This document shows positions 10,999 to 18,921 of a stretch of 23,898 nucleotides of DNA, in pieces; the stretch's first letter is position 1; every line of letters begins with the position of its first letter. The position numbers and the translations under genes were made by a program. The notes beneath the pieces are model-generated. The model worked only from the letters and a program-made list of their open reading frames with translations. It was not told the DNA's origin and ran no database searches. Origin of the DNA: a virus; the IMG/VR virus record IMGVR_UViG_3300033153_007299, positions 1 through 23,898 of that record; one strand, written 5' to 3'.

Positions 10999-11727
10999 AT
11001 GAATGAAAAAGAAACAGACGTTACACCAGCAGAAGAATCTGCTAGTGGTGCAGATCCGTCAACTGCACAAGAAGAAGTACCTTCGCCGGAAGTAAAATCG
11101 GAAGTTCCTAAACAGAACGAAGACAAGACGAGTGGTCTTCAAACACAAGTAGACAATCTAAATACTGCTCTTGCTAAAGAACGTGCTGAAAGCAAAAGAA
11201 CAGTAGATAGTTTGTCGCAAAAACTTGAAGACACAAACTCAGCTTATAGTAGGATTAAAGAGGCTTTTTCTCCTGAAGAGGAAGAACAGTCACAAGTTGA
11301 TTATGCAACTAAAGATGAATTGGAAGAAGCTTTAAATCAAAAGATCGAAGAGTTTAAAGAGGAACAAAAGCGTCAAGAACAAGTTGCCGTATATAAAACC
11401 GAGATTAGTAAAATGACAGAAGAATGGGATGGTAAAGATGGCAAACCTAAGTATGATGATAATGAGGTTTTAGAGTGGCAAAAGGCTACCGGCAAAACTT
11501 ATTTATCACCAACGGATGCTTTTTTTCAAATGAAACGTGACGATGTTCTTGATTATGAAGTTAAACAACGTCTTTCAGGTGCTAAATCAGCAGAAAATGT
11601 TGAAACTCCATCTGCAACACCTTCAGTACATGAACCTGGTAAACAAAATGATTTTGATAAAAATGTAAATTTGGATACTAGAAAAGCTGTACTAGAAGCA
11701 ATGGAACAGATGTCGAAAGAACAGTAG
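10999..11727 (+). CDS. Scaffold-like protein for head assembly
   Basis: A 242-residue acidic, Glu/Gln/Ser-rich protein between portal and major capsid, the usual position of a scaffold. The first 45 residues are low-complexity and acidic (TPAEESASGADPSTAQEEVP). A long coiled coil follows (about 46-90, LQTQVDNLNTALAKERAESK), then a second charged helix (EEALNQKIEEFKEEQKRQEQ). The C-terminal 60 residues end in a helix (DTRKAVLEAMEQMSKEQ) that may bind the capsid protein. Scaffolds have little sequence conservation, so the assignment rests on position, composition and predicted structure. The 64-nt gap before it holds repeats of TTCGT and could fold, but I see no terminator. Confidence 0.7.
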   Translation: MNEKETDVTPAEESASGADPSTAQEEVPSPEVKSEVPKQNEDKTSGLQTQVDNLNTALAKERAESKRTVDSLSQKLEDTNSAYSRIKEAFSPEEEEQSQVDYATKDELEEALNQKIEEFKEEQKRQEQVAVYKTEISKMTEEWDGKDGKPKYDDNEVLEWQKATGKTYLSPTDAFFQMKRDDVLDYEVKQRLSGAKSAENVETPSATPSVHEPGKQNDFDKNVNLDTRKAVLEAMEQMSKEQ

Positions 11728-11749
11728 AATATTGTTTTAAATTAAAAAT

Positions 11750-12958
11750 ATGGGACAGTCAGTAAGTAATTTGGCAAATGCGTCAATGAGAGTATATGAC
11801 AAGGTTGTACATGATCAGATATTCTCAAAGAATGTTCTGTTTATGAATATTCTAAAAAACGTAGCACATGAAGTTGGTGCAACTACAAAATATATTAGTT
11901 TGCATTATGATCGAAATGTAGGATCTGCTGCTGGTAGTGAGACATTAACACTTCCAACTGCTGGTAATCAGCAGTATTTGCAGGCAAATGTAACTATGAA
12001 ATACAACTTTCATCAGTTATCTATTACAGATGTTGCAATTAAGGCTTCACAAAGATCGAAAGAATTCTTGGTTAATGTACTTGAATCCGAGTACAATGGT
12101 GCTAAGAATGATATGCAAAGACAGTTATCCCGTCAGGGTTATGGAGATGGTACTGGTATCATCTGTCGTGTAAACGATGGTGCAGTAGATACTACGCTTA
12201 CCTTTGATACTCCAATGGTAGGAAAATATCCTAGTGATTATTTCTCTATCGGTAATGCTGTTTGTTTTGCATCGGATACAGCAGGAACCACATCGGCTGC
12301 ATATGACACCATTACAGCTATTACAGGAAACTATGATATGACCGTAGCTGATGATACTGGTATTGCTGATGATGATTATGTGTTTATCGCACATACAGCT
12401 GCTGCACCTGATACTAGCAATGCTGCAAAAGAAATGATGGGCCTTAAAGGATTGATTGATGACGCTACAAATGTGGCTACCTTTGAAGGATTAGCTCGTG
12501 GTACATATATTTGGTGGAAGAGTTATGTAAGTTCTAATTCGACTCAGAGGTCTTTGACTGATGCGTTGATGCATGATGCTTTTCTTGAAGCTAAAAAGAA
12601 AGGTGAGCCTAAATATGCTCTTACTCATTTCGATGTTTATAGTGCGTATGGACAGTTCTTATCACCAGACAGACGATATACAGAAGATATGAAATTAAAG
12701 GGTGGATTTACGGGTGTTAGTTTCAACAATCTTCCGGTCGTAGCGGACTATGATTGTCCTTATGACGAGTTATATTTTGTTGACCCAAGCACTTTATCCG
12801 TTGAGGATTTGGCACCTATGTCTTTCCTAGACGAAGATGGAAGTATTCTGGATAGAAGTTCTACACAGCCAATTTGGAGTGCCACCTTACGGTACTATGC
12901 TAATTTGGCGAGCAGTGCTCCTAACAAATCGTCAGCACTTAGAGACGTTATCAAATAA
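11750..12958 (+). CDS. Major capsid protein, HK97 fold
   Basis: A 402-residue protein in the major-capsid position. The N-terminal region (GQSVSNLANASMRVYDKVV; FSKNVLFMNILKNVA) is helical. Beta-rich capsid features follow: EVGATTKYISLHYDRNVG, MKYNFHQLSITDVAIKASQR and the E-loop-like stretch. The central part (about 150-220) is Ala/Thr/Asp-rich, which suggests an inserted surface domain. The C-terminal half carries the A- and P-domain signals (KYALTHFDVYSAYGQFLSPD; GGFTGVSFNNLPVVADYDCP; WSATLRYYANLASSAPNKSS). No protease-cleaved delta domain is obvious, because the scaffold is separate. The leader has no Shine-Dalgarno (TTTTAAATTAAAAATATG). Two hairpins lie after the gene. Confidence 0.85.
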   Translation: MGQSVSNLANASMRVYDKVVHDQIFSKNVLFMNILKNVAHEVGATTKYISLHYDRNVGSAAGSETLTLPTAGNQQYLQANVTMKYNFHQLSITDVAIKASQRSKEFLVNVLESEYNGAKNDMQRQLSRQGYGDGTGIICRVNDGAVDTTLTFDTPMVGKYPSDYFSIGNAVCFASDTAGTTSAAYDTITAITGNYDMTVADDTGIADDDYVFIAHTAAAPDTSNAAKEMMGLKGLIDDATNVATFEGLARGTYIWWKSYVSSNSTQRSLTDALMHDAFLEAKKKGEPKYALTHFDVYSAYGQFLSPDRRYTEDMKLKGGFTGVSFNNLPVVADYDCPYDELYFVDPSTLSVEDLAPMSFLDEDGSILDRSSTQPIWSATLRYYANLASSAPNKSSALRDVIK

Positions 12959-12980
12959 CATTGTAAGAGTGTGTTTTTAG

Positions 12981-13008
12981 CTAAGGAGAGGCTTTAGCTT
13001 CTCCTTAG
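12981..13008. terminator. Strong hairpin after the capsid gene
   Basis: CTAAGGAGAG-GCTTTAGC-TTCTCCTTAG forms about 12 bp including one G-T pair around a small loop, 22 nt past the capsid stop. No T-run follows it on the plus strand, so it may be an mRNA 3'-end stabiliser or a partial terminator separating the highly expressed capsid gene from downstream genes. Confidence 0.5.
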
Positions 13009-13027
13009 TCTGAAAAAGTCTTAGTAT

Positions 13028-13043
13028 CTCTATTTTAATAGAG
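13028..13043. other. Second hairpin CTCTATT-TT-AATAGAG
   Basis: Seven-bp perfect arms with a 2-nt centre, 19 nt after the larger hairpin. Together they make a two-stem structure in the 121-nt gap between the capsid gene and the next structural gene. Confidence 0.4.
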
Positions 13044-13079
13044 GGAAAACTATAGATTGGACAACTAACTAAAAAAAAT

Positions 13080-13670
13080 ATGATTAAAGATCGAAATTTA
13101 GAATTACAAGCCTACAAGTTTTACAACATTTTAAGGCCTGAAGTTGGAACTGCAGTTGTTGTAAGTGCAGAAGATATTTCAGGTGGTGATGTCGCCGCTT
13201 GTTCACTTGTACGAACTCGACTTGATTACCCAAGAAACCTTCTTTACACATTAGTTGATAATGCCAGCGACACATTAGAAGCAACTTTTGTAACAGTTGG
13301 ATATGATCAGTTTGGTAAAGAGGTAACGGAAACAGTTACTGTTGATTATAATGTAGCGGTAACACAAGATGGATCACAGATTTTTGCAGAGATTGTTTCT
13401 GTACAAATTAAAGATACTGCCAATGCCACATCTTCTGATACAGCATCAGTTGGTGTTAGTATTACAGCTGATGTAGCTTCGTTTGGATTACCGGATAAGA
13501 TCGGTGCAATTACTGATGTAGAATCTATTAATTGGATCGATGACGGAACTTCTAAAGAAGAAGATGTTGATTCTACCGCAGTTGTCATCGCAAGGGATTG
13601 TATTAGACCTTCGCAGACAGTTGCTCTAGCTGATGATTATGTTGTGAGATATAAGAGTACAGCATACTAA
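13080..13670 (+). CDS. Probable virion structural protein, 196 aa
   Basis: Follows the major capsid gene. The protein is rich in beta-forming residues and Thr/Val/Ala/Asp, with short strands (VGTAVVVSAEDISGGDVAAC; TVGYDQFGKEVTETVTVDYN; DTASVGVSITADVASFGL). No hydrophobic anchor or catalytic motif is visible. Composition and position suggest a decoration, head-tail connector or other virion protein. I do not recognise a named family. The start ATG 13080 follows an A-rich leader (CTAAAAAAAATATG), the style seen for the capsid gene. Confidence 0.6.
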   Translation: MIKDRNLELQAYKFYNILRPEVGTAVVVSAEDISGGDVAACSLVRTRLDYPRNLLYTLVDNASDTLEATFVTVGYDQFGKEVTETVTVDYNVAVTQDGSQIFAEIVSVQIKDTANATSSDTASVGVSITADVASFGLPDKIGAITDVESINWIDDGTSKEEDVDSTAVVIARDCIRPSQTVALADDYVVRYKSTAY

Positions 13671-13742
13671 TTTATTATGGTGCAGGCGTAAATGATTACT
13701 CCTTAATAACAGCCATAAGACGACTTATTAAACAGAAAAATT

Positions 13743-14081
13743 ATGAAATTTTTAAACAACAGCGAGACTTTTGATTTGGTTTATGATGGGCATGATTACA
13801 AGATTCCTAATGGGGAATTTGAAGTAGTCAATGACCACTTGGGTCATTTTATAGTTACTACTGCCCGTAAGTGGAATAAAGATGTTGTGATGACAGCGGA
13901 AACACCGGTTAAACAGATTAAAGCAGAAATTAAAGTAAGCGAACCTGAAACAATAAAGCCGATCGAACAAGCTATTGGTCCAGCAATTGCTGAATTAGAA
14001 AAGAAAGAAATTGTACCAAAACCATTACCAAATGACGCACCAAGAAGAGGACGACCGCCTAAACAAGCCATTGGGGTATAA
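13743..14081 (+). CDS. Hypothetical protein with C-terminal AT-hook-like motif
   Basis: A 112-residue protein. The first 45 residues are a compact beta-rich part (FDLVYDGHDYKIPNGEFEVV; HFIVTTARKW). A Pro/Glu/Lys-rich linker follows (about 55-100). The end is PRRGRPPKQAIGV, where RGRP resembles the AT-hook core that binds AT-rich DNA minor groove. Similar short phage proteins sit between capsid and tail genes. The function is unknown, and the AT-hook reading could be coincidental in a basic tail. The next gene starts 4 nt after its stop. Confidence 0.6.
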   Translation: MKFLNNSETFDLVYDGHDYKIPNGEFEVVNDHLGHFIVTTARKWNKDVVMTAETPVKQIKAEIKVSEPETIKPIEQAIGPAIAELEKKEIVPKPLPNDAPRRGRPPKQAIGV

Positions 14082-14085
14082 TCTT

Positions 14086-14385
14086 ATGGATATTCGACTA
14101 AAGACGTATGACAGATTGCTTTTTATTAAAAGGAAGCTTGATGGTACAAAAATTGTATGTAGAAAAAGTCCATTTTCTTCTCGTAAAGATCATGAAATAT
14201 TAACGATTGAAAACAAACGACTGGGCGGTTGGGTACTTAAAAAAATAATGACAATGGATACACAGCGATTTGATATTATTGATAAGGCAGCAAGAAATAA
14301 TAGAGCAATAAAAAACAAAAGAGACGATGACAGAACCTCCAGAGAAGTAGCAGATTTTTTTATGATAGGAGGGGTAATAAATTAA
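14086..14385 (+). CDS. Hypothetical basic protein, 99 aa
   Basis: I start at ATG 14086 (MDIRLKTYDRLLFIKRKLDG), 4 nt after the previous stop, rather than an upstream TTG at 14011, which would overlap that gene by 71 nt. The protein is Lys/Arg-rich (VCRKSPFSSRKDHEILTIEN; DKAARNNRAIKNKRDDDRTS). No family is recognised. Its place between head proteins suggests a connector or a protein that contacts packaged DNA, which is inference. Confidence 0.6.
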   Translation: MDIRLKTYDRLLFIKRKLDGTKIVCRKSPFSSRKDHEILTIENKRLGGWVLKKIMTMDTQRFDIIDKAARNNRAIKNKRDDDRTSREVADFFMIGGVIN

Positions 14386-14395
14386 ATTTAAAATT

Positions 14396-14881
14396 ATGCC
14401 TACAAACACAAAAAAGGTTAAAAACGTAACTGTTTTATCAGCAATTACTTTAGAGTCTGATGAAACAACAACACAAGCAGCAACTTCAAGGGTAATAGTA
14501 AGCAGTTATTTCAGCGATCAAATGAATTTGTCGTGTACATATACAACAGGTGCTACTGAGACTTTGAATAATTGTTATGTGAAAGTGTGGGGATATATCG
14601 GGACAAAGCCAGAAACGAATTCATATCCGTATAGTGCTACTACAAACAGTGCTATTGCAGCCGATTCAACTAATTGGATTCAACTTGGAACATATGATAT
14701 ATCATCTGGTACAGCTACTTTTACCGCAACCTTATTTAAAATAGCAGGAGCTGCTGCAGCAACAGCATATTCAGCACACTTTGCACATGGGATTACCTTT
14801 TCCCATTTACGTGTGTCTGCATATGAAGATGGTGTAGCTTCAAATAAAGGAACATTAACTGCCGTACTATCGGTACAATAA
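14396..14881 (+). CDS. Probable virion structural protein, 161 aa
   Basis: A Thr/Ser/Ala-rich beta protein (VTVLSAITLESDETTTQAAT; SRVIVSSYFSDQMNLSCTYT; NCYVKVWGYIG; WIQLGTYDISSGTATFTATL; ITFSHLRVSAYEDGVASNKG). The repeating strand pattern and absence of charge clusters suit a jelly-roll or Ig-like decoration or tail-associated protein. The start ATG 14396 follows an AT-rich leader 10 nt after the previous stop. I cannot name the family. Confidence 0.6.
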   Translation: MPTNTKKVKNVTVLSAITLESDETTTQAATSRVIVSSYFSDQMNLSCTYTTGATETLNNCYVKVWGYIGTKPETNSYPYSATTNSAIAADSTNWIQLGTYDISSGTATFTATLFKIAGAAAATAYSAHFAHGITFSHLRVSAYEDGVASNKGTLTAVLSVQ

Positions 14882-14903
14882 TTAAAAGTAAAAATAGATT
14901 TAT

Positions 14904-15488
14904 ATGGCGTATTCTAATCAACTTAGGGGAAACCCCAAGGCTTTTTCAGAGGATATAGAAATTAGATCTGGAACTTCTTCTACCGCAGTAACTATTGCTG
15001 CAGAATATGTAACTTTAGGATATGAACCTGGTGTTGGAACAATGTATATGTCCTCATCAGGTATTCTTTTTTTACATGATTCTGCTGGAATTACAGATGA
15101 CAATTGGTCTCAAATAACTGATACTTCTGCATTTACACAGACACAATCAGCAACAATGACACTAGCAGCAAGTTTAGCTACCGCAGTTATTGGAAAACAA
15201 TTAGGTGCATCTATTACACCGTCGGCATCGTTTATTACTTCTTTGGTTAAAACAGCACAAGAGGCAGCAATCACACTTAGCGGAACAACTGCTGCAAGTA
15301 TTGGTACAGAAAAAGCAGGCAGTATGACATTAGGTGGTGCTCTTACTTCTGATTTAACAAATGTACATGAGATATTTAATGTTTCGATTGCTTTATCAGG
15401 TGAAAAAAGTGTTAGTTTAGAAAAAACAGCACAAGCCGGAACACTTACACTTGGCCCAGACTTTTCTTATTCGCATAATCCAGCTTAA
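14904..15488 (+). CDS. Structural protein with TL-beta repeats, 194 aa
   Basis: The N-terminal 80 residues form a mixed domain (AYSNQLRGNPKAFSEDIEIR; GVGTMYMSSSGILFLHDSAG). From residue 84 on there are about six repeats of 18-20 residues, with a strand ending in TL followed by Gly/Ala/Ser (ATMTLAASLATAV, AITLSGTTAA, SMTLGGALTS, SIALSGEKSV, TLTLGPDFSY) and a KTA spacer in several. The same repeat type is expanded to about 17 units in the large tail protein at 21848 onward, so the two share a module. It is probably a surface-exposed fibre or head decoration. It is followed 5 nt later by the holin-like gene. Confidence 0.65.
   Translation: MAYSNQLRGNPKAFSEDIEIRSGTSSTAVTIAAEYVTLGYEPGVGTMYMSSSGILFLHDSAGITDDNWSQITDTSAFTQTQSATMTLAASLATAVIGKQLGASITPSASFITSLVKTAQEAAITLSGTTAASIGTEKAGSMTLGGALTSDLTNVHEIFNVSIALSGEKSVSLEKTAQAGTLTLGPDFSYSHNPA
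15153..15470 (+). repeat. TL-beta repeat tract, about six units
   Basis: Repeats of about 18-20 codons encode (T/A/S)-(I/M)-T-L-x-G-S-like strands and KTA linkers. The units are diverged at DNA level, so they are older than those near 23.2-23.5 kb. Confidence 0.6.
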
Positions 15489-15493
15489 TTTTT

Positions 15494-15670
15494 ATGAATA
15501 AATTAACAGGAGATATTATTCTAATTCTGGTTGTTATTGGTGGTATAATCAGTTTTTTTTACAATCCTGGTAATACGGATATGGAATTCATACGTATTCT
15601 TATGGGTTCAGTTGTTGGGTATTACATCGGATTAAAAGAGATTCCTGTATTGCGTGTAATAAAAAAGTAA
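15494..15670 (+). CDS. Holin-like protein with two membrane segments, 58 aa
   Basis: A frame from ATG 15494 to TAA 15668-15670 encodes 58 residues. Two hydrophobic segments occupy about 8-22 (IILILVVIGGIISFF) and 33-46 (IRILMGSVVGYYIG), joined by a polar turn (NPGNTDMEF). A basic tail (LRVIKK) follows. The short N-terminus, two helices and basic C-terminus match class II holins. Its stop is 1 nt before the next start, and the gene after that encodes a cysteine peptidase, which supports a lysis-cassette reading. No functional proof exists in sequence alone. Confidence 0.6.
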   Translation: MNKLTGDIILILVVIGGIISFFYNPGNTDMEFIRILMGSVVGYYIGLKEIPVLRVIKK

Positions 15671-15671
15671 T

Positions 15672-15980
15672 ATGACACAGGAGGATCTCTTTAAAAAACT
15701 GATCGAAGTAACAGAAAAAAGAACTGTAAATGAAGAGATGAGTATTGTTTTTGCAAAATTAGATAAAGCATTGGCATTATTAACCCAAGAAGTCGGATAT
15801 ATTAGGAAAGCACTAGATGAAAATTTTGAAGCACATTCAATAAGACTTAATACCCTGGAAAAGCGTGTTAGTATTCTTGAAAACTGGAAGATAAAGCTTT
15901 TGGGAATTTGTATAGGTGTAAGTGCAACTGTTGGATTTATCTCGAAATGGATTTGGGATATCATTAAATCTAAGTTTTAA
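15672..15980 (+). CDS. XhlA-like coiled-coil membrane protein, 102 aa
   Basis: Residues 1-70 form a charged helical, coiled-coil region with heptad-like spacing (TQEDLFKKLIEVTEKRTVNE; LNTLEKRVSILENWKIK). They are followed by a single C-terminal membrane segment (LLGICIGVSATVGFISKWIW). This order, coiled coil then C-terminal anchor, resembles XhlA, which works with a holin in prophage lysis systems, and related phage membrane proteins. It starts 1 nt after the holin-like gene, so the two are coupled. The XhlA comparison is structural, not a proven homology. Confidence 0.6.
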   Translation: MTQEDLFKKLIEVTEKRTVNEEMSIVFAKLDKALALLTQEVGYIRKALDENFEAHSIRLNTLEKRVSILENWKIKLLGICIGVSATVGFISKWIWDIIKSKF

Positions 15981-15990
15981 TAGCATATAT

Positions 15991-18033
15991 ATGTTTTTCA
16001 AGCCGAAATTTGCAACAGGATGTGTGCCTGACACTATAGACGAAAGAGATCATATCTTTGACGGTCTTGGTGCTCCAAAAGTTGATTGGGAGCATGGATA
16101 TGACATAGAGCAAGAGTTAGGATATCAGATCCCTATAAAGGATCAGAACGGATCTTCTTCGTGTGTAGGGCAAGGTGTTGCTTATTATGTAGGTGTATTA
16201 AATGCTGTTGAGATGGGGATGTATAAAGAAGTATCCGCAAAAGCGATTTATAGTCAGATTTATTTACCACAAGGTGGAGCATATATTCGGGATGCCATGA
16301 AACTGGCTGTTAATTGGGGATCTTTATATGAGTATATTGTTTCTTCTTATATAGGGGATAAAGCTCCAAATGAGAAGTTCATGAGAAAAATTGCTTGGAA
16401 AAATGAATCATATAATCCTAAAGTGCTACAGGCTAAAGAATATCGTGTTATACAGGCACGTGATGATATGGATATGTTTGCTGGTGCTATTATGGCTAAC
16501 CACGGTGTTGTAGGGGGCGTATACGGTGATAATGATAGCGGATGGGATACAGGTGAACCACAACCACCTAAAACAAAGAAATGGGCCCATTGTTTTCTAG
16601 CTAATCAAAAGGTTTTAACAAGTGATGGATATAAAAATATTCAAGACATCACTGTTGGCAACTTTGTTTTAACTCATAAAAACAGGTTTAAAAGAGTGGT
16701 TAAAATTGGAAACAAAGAATACTCCGGCAACATTTGTAAAATAAGCACCTGTAGTTCTATAGATGATATTATTGCAACAGAAGAACATCCTTTTTATTGT
16801 ATGTTTGTTGGTAAAAAACATATTAGTGAGGTTTTAGAAGAAGACAAGCAAGAATATCAGTTTCTAAAACTTAGTGAAATCATTAGAACGGATAATAAAA
16901 GGATGTTATACGACAATCTTTTTATAGAAGGTATTTTGCCTGAAAAACAAAACAGTATTAGTGAAAATATTGCTTTTTTGTTAGGAGTATTTATCGGTGA
17001 CGGAAATCTTGCAGGACGAAAAAGAAAAGATGGGACAGTGAATTATAAAGCAATCAGGTTTATAATTGGAATTAATAAGCGAAATGGAAAGTTACGTGAG
17101 AAGGTTATTTCTTTAATGGAAAAAGAGTTTGGATTATTGCCGCGTTTTTATAATCCAAAAGGAGCAAATTGTGAACAAATTATTTTTTATAGTAAAAAAA
17201 TAGCTGATTTCTTTTTGGCGTATTGCGGAAAACCTAGAAACAAAAAGATTCATTCAGATATTCTTTTGAGTAAAAAAAGTGTTTTGAAAGAATTTGCAGA
17301 AGGCTGGTTTATGACGGATGGCTGCTTGGTTGAAAGTCAAAATAAAAAGATGATTTCTACATCTTCTAAAGATTTGGCATATTCTTTATCGGTAGTTTTA
17401 AATAAGTTGGGATATGCTTTTTCAGTACAACAAAGACCAGAAGGAAAAACAGTTATTCAAGATAGGATAGTTTTCTGTAAAGAAAGTTGGCATTTTAGTT
17501 ATAGAGAATATAGCAAGAGAACACAAAGCTGGTTTCATAATGGATATAAATTAGTAAGACCTAAAAAAATAGAAACAACTTTTTTTGAGGGAACTGTTTA
17601 TAATTTTGAAGTAGAAGAAGATAACAGTTATACTGTTGGAAATTTAATTGTTCATAATTGTCTCTTCTATGGAGCATTTGGTACAGATTCTATAGGTAGA
17701 TATATTTCGACACCTAATAGTTGGGGTGGTAGTGAATGGCAGAAACTGCGGGCTAATTATTTTACACAAGCCTTCCAGTTCAATCCGTGGACATTAGTTG
17801 ATAAACCGAACCCTTTGACTGAGGGACAAACGATTATAAAGGAATATGAAAAGAAGGTTATAATAGAAGGAGAAGGAAAAGGTCGTAAAGGAATTATAAT
17901 TAATGGTAAGTTTTTAGAGATTAAAAAAGATAGAGTTGGAGAAGCTTGTTTGTATGCTCTTGCGAATAATGGGTTTGGAGTAACTGTATCAACTGAAACA
18001 ATAGATGAATTAATTAAAGGAGATATTTTTTAA
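15991..18033 (+). CDS. Papain-like (C1) cysteine peptidase with LAGLIDADG intein
   Basis: A 680-residue precursor; splicing would give 324 residues. I start at ATG 15991 (MFFKPKFATGCVPDTIDERD), because the longer frame from 15922 reads back through the previous gene. C1 peptidase landmarks: oxyanion Gln52 and nucleophile Cys58 in KDQNGSSSCVGQGVAYY (50-66), catalytic His200 in KKWAH, and Asn576 in PNSWGG (NSWGG motif). The intein (201-556) begins directly after His200 and ends before CLFYGAFGTD. The short end domain has a region rich in Lys and Gly (EYEKKVIIEGEGKGRKGIII). There is no signal peptide. Placed after two holin-like genes, it may be a lysis peptidase or a virion-borne peptidase; both are inferences. 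Activity should require splicing. Confidence 0.85.
   Translation: MFFKPKFATGCVPDTIDERDHIFDGLGAPKVDWEHGYDIEQELGYQIPIKDQNGSSSCVGQGVAYYVGVLNAVEMGMYKEVSAKAIYSQIYLPQGGAYIRDAMKLAVNWGSLYEYIVSSYIGDKAPNEKFMRKIAWKNESYNPKVLQAKEYRVIQARDDMDMFAGAIMANHGVVGGVYGDNDSGWDTGEPQPPKTKKWAHCFLANQKVLTSDGYKNIQDITVGNFVLTHKNRFKRVVKIGNKEYSGNICKISTCSSIDDIIATEEHPFYCMFVGKKHISEVLEEDKQEYQFLKLSEIIRTDNKRMLYDNLFIEGILPEKQNSISENIAFLLGVFIGDGNLAGRKRKDGTVNYKAIRFIIGINKRNGKLREKVISLMEKEFGLLPRFYNPKGANCEQIIFYSKKIADFFLAYCGKPRNKKIHSDILLSKKSVLKEFAEGWFMTDGCLVESQNKKMISTSSKDLAYSLSVVLNKLGYAFSVQQRPEGKTVIQDRIVFCKESWHFSYREYSKRTQSWFHNGYKLVRPKKIETTFFEGTVYNFEVEEDNSYTVGNLIVHNCLFYGAFGTDSIGRYISTPNSWGGSEWQKLRANYFTQAFQFNPWTLVDKPNPLTEGQTIIKEYEKKVIIEGEGKGRKGIIINGKFLEIKKDRVGEACLYALANNGFGVTVSTETIDELIKGDIF
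16591..17658 (+). mobile_element. Intein with LAGLIDADG homing endonuclease
   Basis: A 356-residue intein. It opens with Cys1 (CFLANQKVLTSDGYKNIQDI), has KxxVGxxV, and block B with EEHP (His66). Two LAGLIDADG motifs follow: LLGVFIGDGN (130-139) and FAEGWFMTDG (235-244), which place the catalytic acids. The C-terminal blocks are VYNFEVEEDNSYTVGNLIVHN with the canonical His-Asn, then Cys +1. All parts are intact, so it should splice and home. It is a different intein type from the one in the terminase. It sits between the catalytic His and the next Cys of the peptidase. Confidence 0.9.
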
Positions 18034-18037
18034 AAAT

Positions 18038-18175
18038 ATGGAAGCAAAAAGAATTATTAAAAATCCAGGACCCCAAGTTGAGGTTCGGGTTAATAAAAAA
18101 GTAAAATATAAAACGTATGAAGGAAAAAAAGAAGAGAGTAAAAAAGCCGATCAAGGTAATGGTAGCGATTCCTAA
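18038..18175 (+). CDS. Small Lys-rich hypothetical protein, 45 aa
   Basis: ATG 18038 to TAA 18173-18175. The 45 residues are basic at the front (EAKRIIKNPGPQVEVRVNKK) and end in a polar tail (ADQGNGSDS). It starts 4 nt after the peptidase gene, but overlaps the glycosyltransferase-like gene by 59 nt if that begins at 18117, or by 17 nt if it begins at ATG 18159. The frame is short and may be spurious, though such small genes with a coupled junction are common here. Confidence 0.4.
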   Translation: MEAKRIIKNPGPQVEVRVNKKVKYKTYEGKKEESKKADQGNGSDS

Positions 18176-18875
18176 TCAGGGGACGATATCAGTACATCTG
18201 GCTAAGAGTTTATTAAAGATGTTTAACGAAGCTCTGTTAACAAAAAAGTATTGTATTGATTTGGTGTTTTCAAAGGTCACATGCATAGATTACAATAGAA
18301 ACACTATCACACAGCAGTTTCTTGATTCGGACAATAAGTGGTTACTCATGATTGATGATGATAACCCATGTCTAAAGGATCCGCTTGATTTGATTGAACG
18401 CAACAAAGACATCATTATTTATCCGACATTGATGTTTAAAACAGATGGTCAGGATAATCCGTTATTGCAGTATAATGTATTCAAGCGTGATAAGAATATG
18501 TGGCGATCACAAAGAATGACTCCTGGTAAACCGTTTATGCAGTATGACGCAGGAGGTACAGGATGTATCCTTATTAAAAGGAAAGTGTTAGAACATCCGA
18601 AGATGAATAGACCATTTCTTTCTAAACTGTATCCGAACGGCACTAGAGAAGTTGGAATGGATCTATGGTTTTGTGAGCGGGCTCGTAAGTTGGGGTTTGA
18701 GATATGGGCTGATTGGGAATACTCATGTAGTCATCATAAAGAAGTTGGAGTAAGAATAGATGCTGATATTGTGCTACGGGATAAAAGTGGTAAAATAAAA
18801 GCAACAAGAACAATCAGAGACGGTAAAGAAGTAAAAAAAAAGATTATCAGACATTGCCAAAAAGGTGATGTTTAA
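18117..18875 (+). CDS. Glycosyltransferase-like protein (GT-A fold)
   Basis: A 252-residue protein with GT-A features. After a Lys-rich leader it has KVMVAIPNQGTISVHLAKSL (13-32), the first strand and nucleotide-sugar region. A DxD-like metal motif in WLLMIDDDNPC (75-85, Asp80-82) follows, then YDAGGTGCILIKRKVL (143-158) and VGMDLWFCERARKLGFEIWA (179-198), the acceptor-side part. Such proteins transfer sugars from nucleotide donors. In phages they modify DNA, virion proteins or host surface glycans. The start could instead be ATG 18159, just before AIPNQG. The sugar-nucleotide-dehydrogenase-like gene at 7863 and the methyltransferase at 20618 suggest a scattered sugar-modification set. Acceptor and donor are unknown. 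Confidence 0.75.
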   Translation: MKEKKKRVKKPIKVMVAIPNQGTISVHLAKSLLKMFNEALLTKKYCIDLVFSKVTCIDYNRNTITQQFLDSDNKWLLMIDDDNPCLKDPLDLIERNKDIIIYPTLMFKTDGQDNPLLQYNVFKRDKNMWRSQRMTPGKPFMQYDAGGTGCILIKRKVLEHPKMNRPFLSKLYPNGTREVGMDLWFCERARKLGFEIWADWEYSCSHHKEVGVRIDADIVLRDKSGKIKATRTIRDGKEVKKKIIRHCQKGDV

Positions 18876-18921
18876 AATAAAAAAAATGTATCTAAGAAAA
18901 TAGTTTTTTCAAAAAAGATGT

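Noticed and set aside
14011-14085. TTG-initiated extension of the 99-residue protein
   Set aside because: It would overlap the previous gene by 71 nt, while ATG 14086 lies 4 nt after the previous stop in the usual start context.
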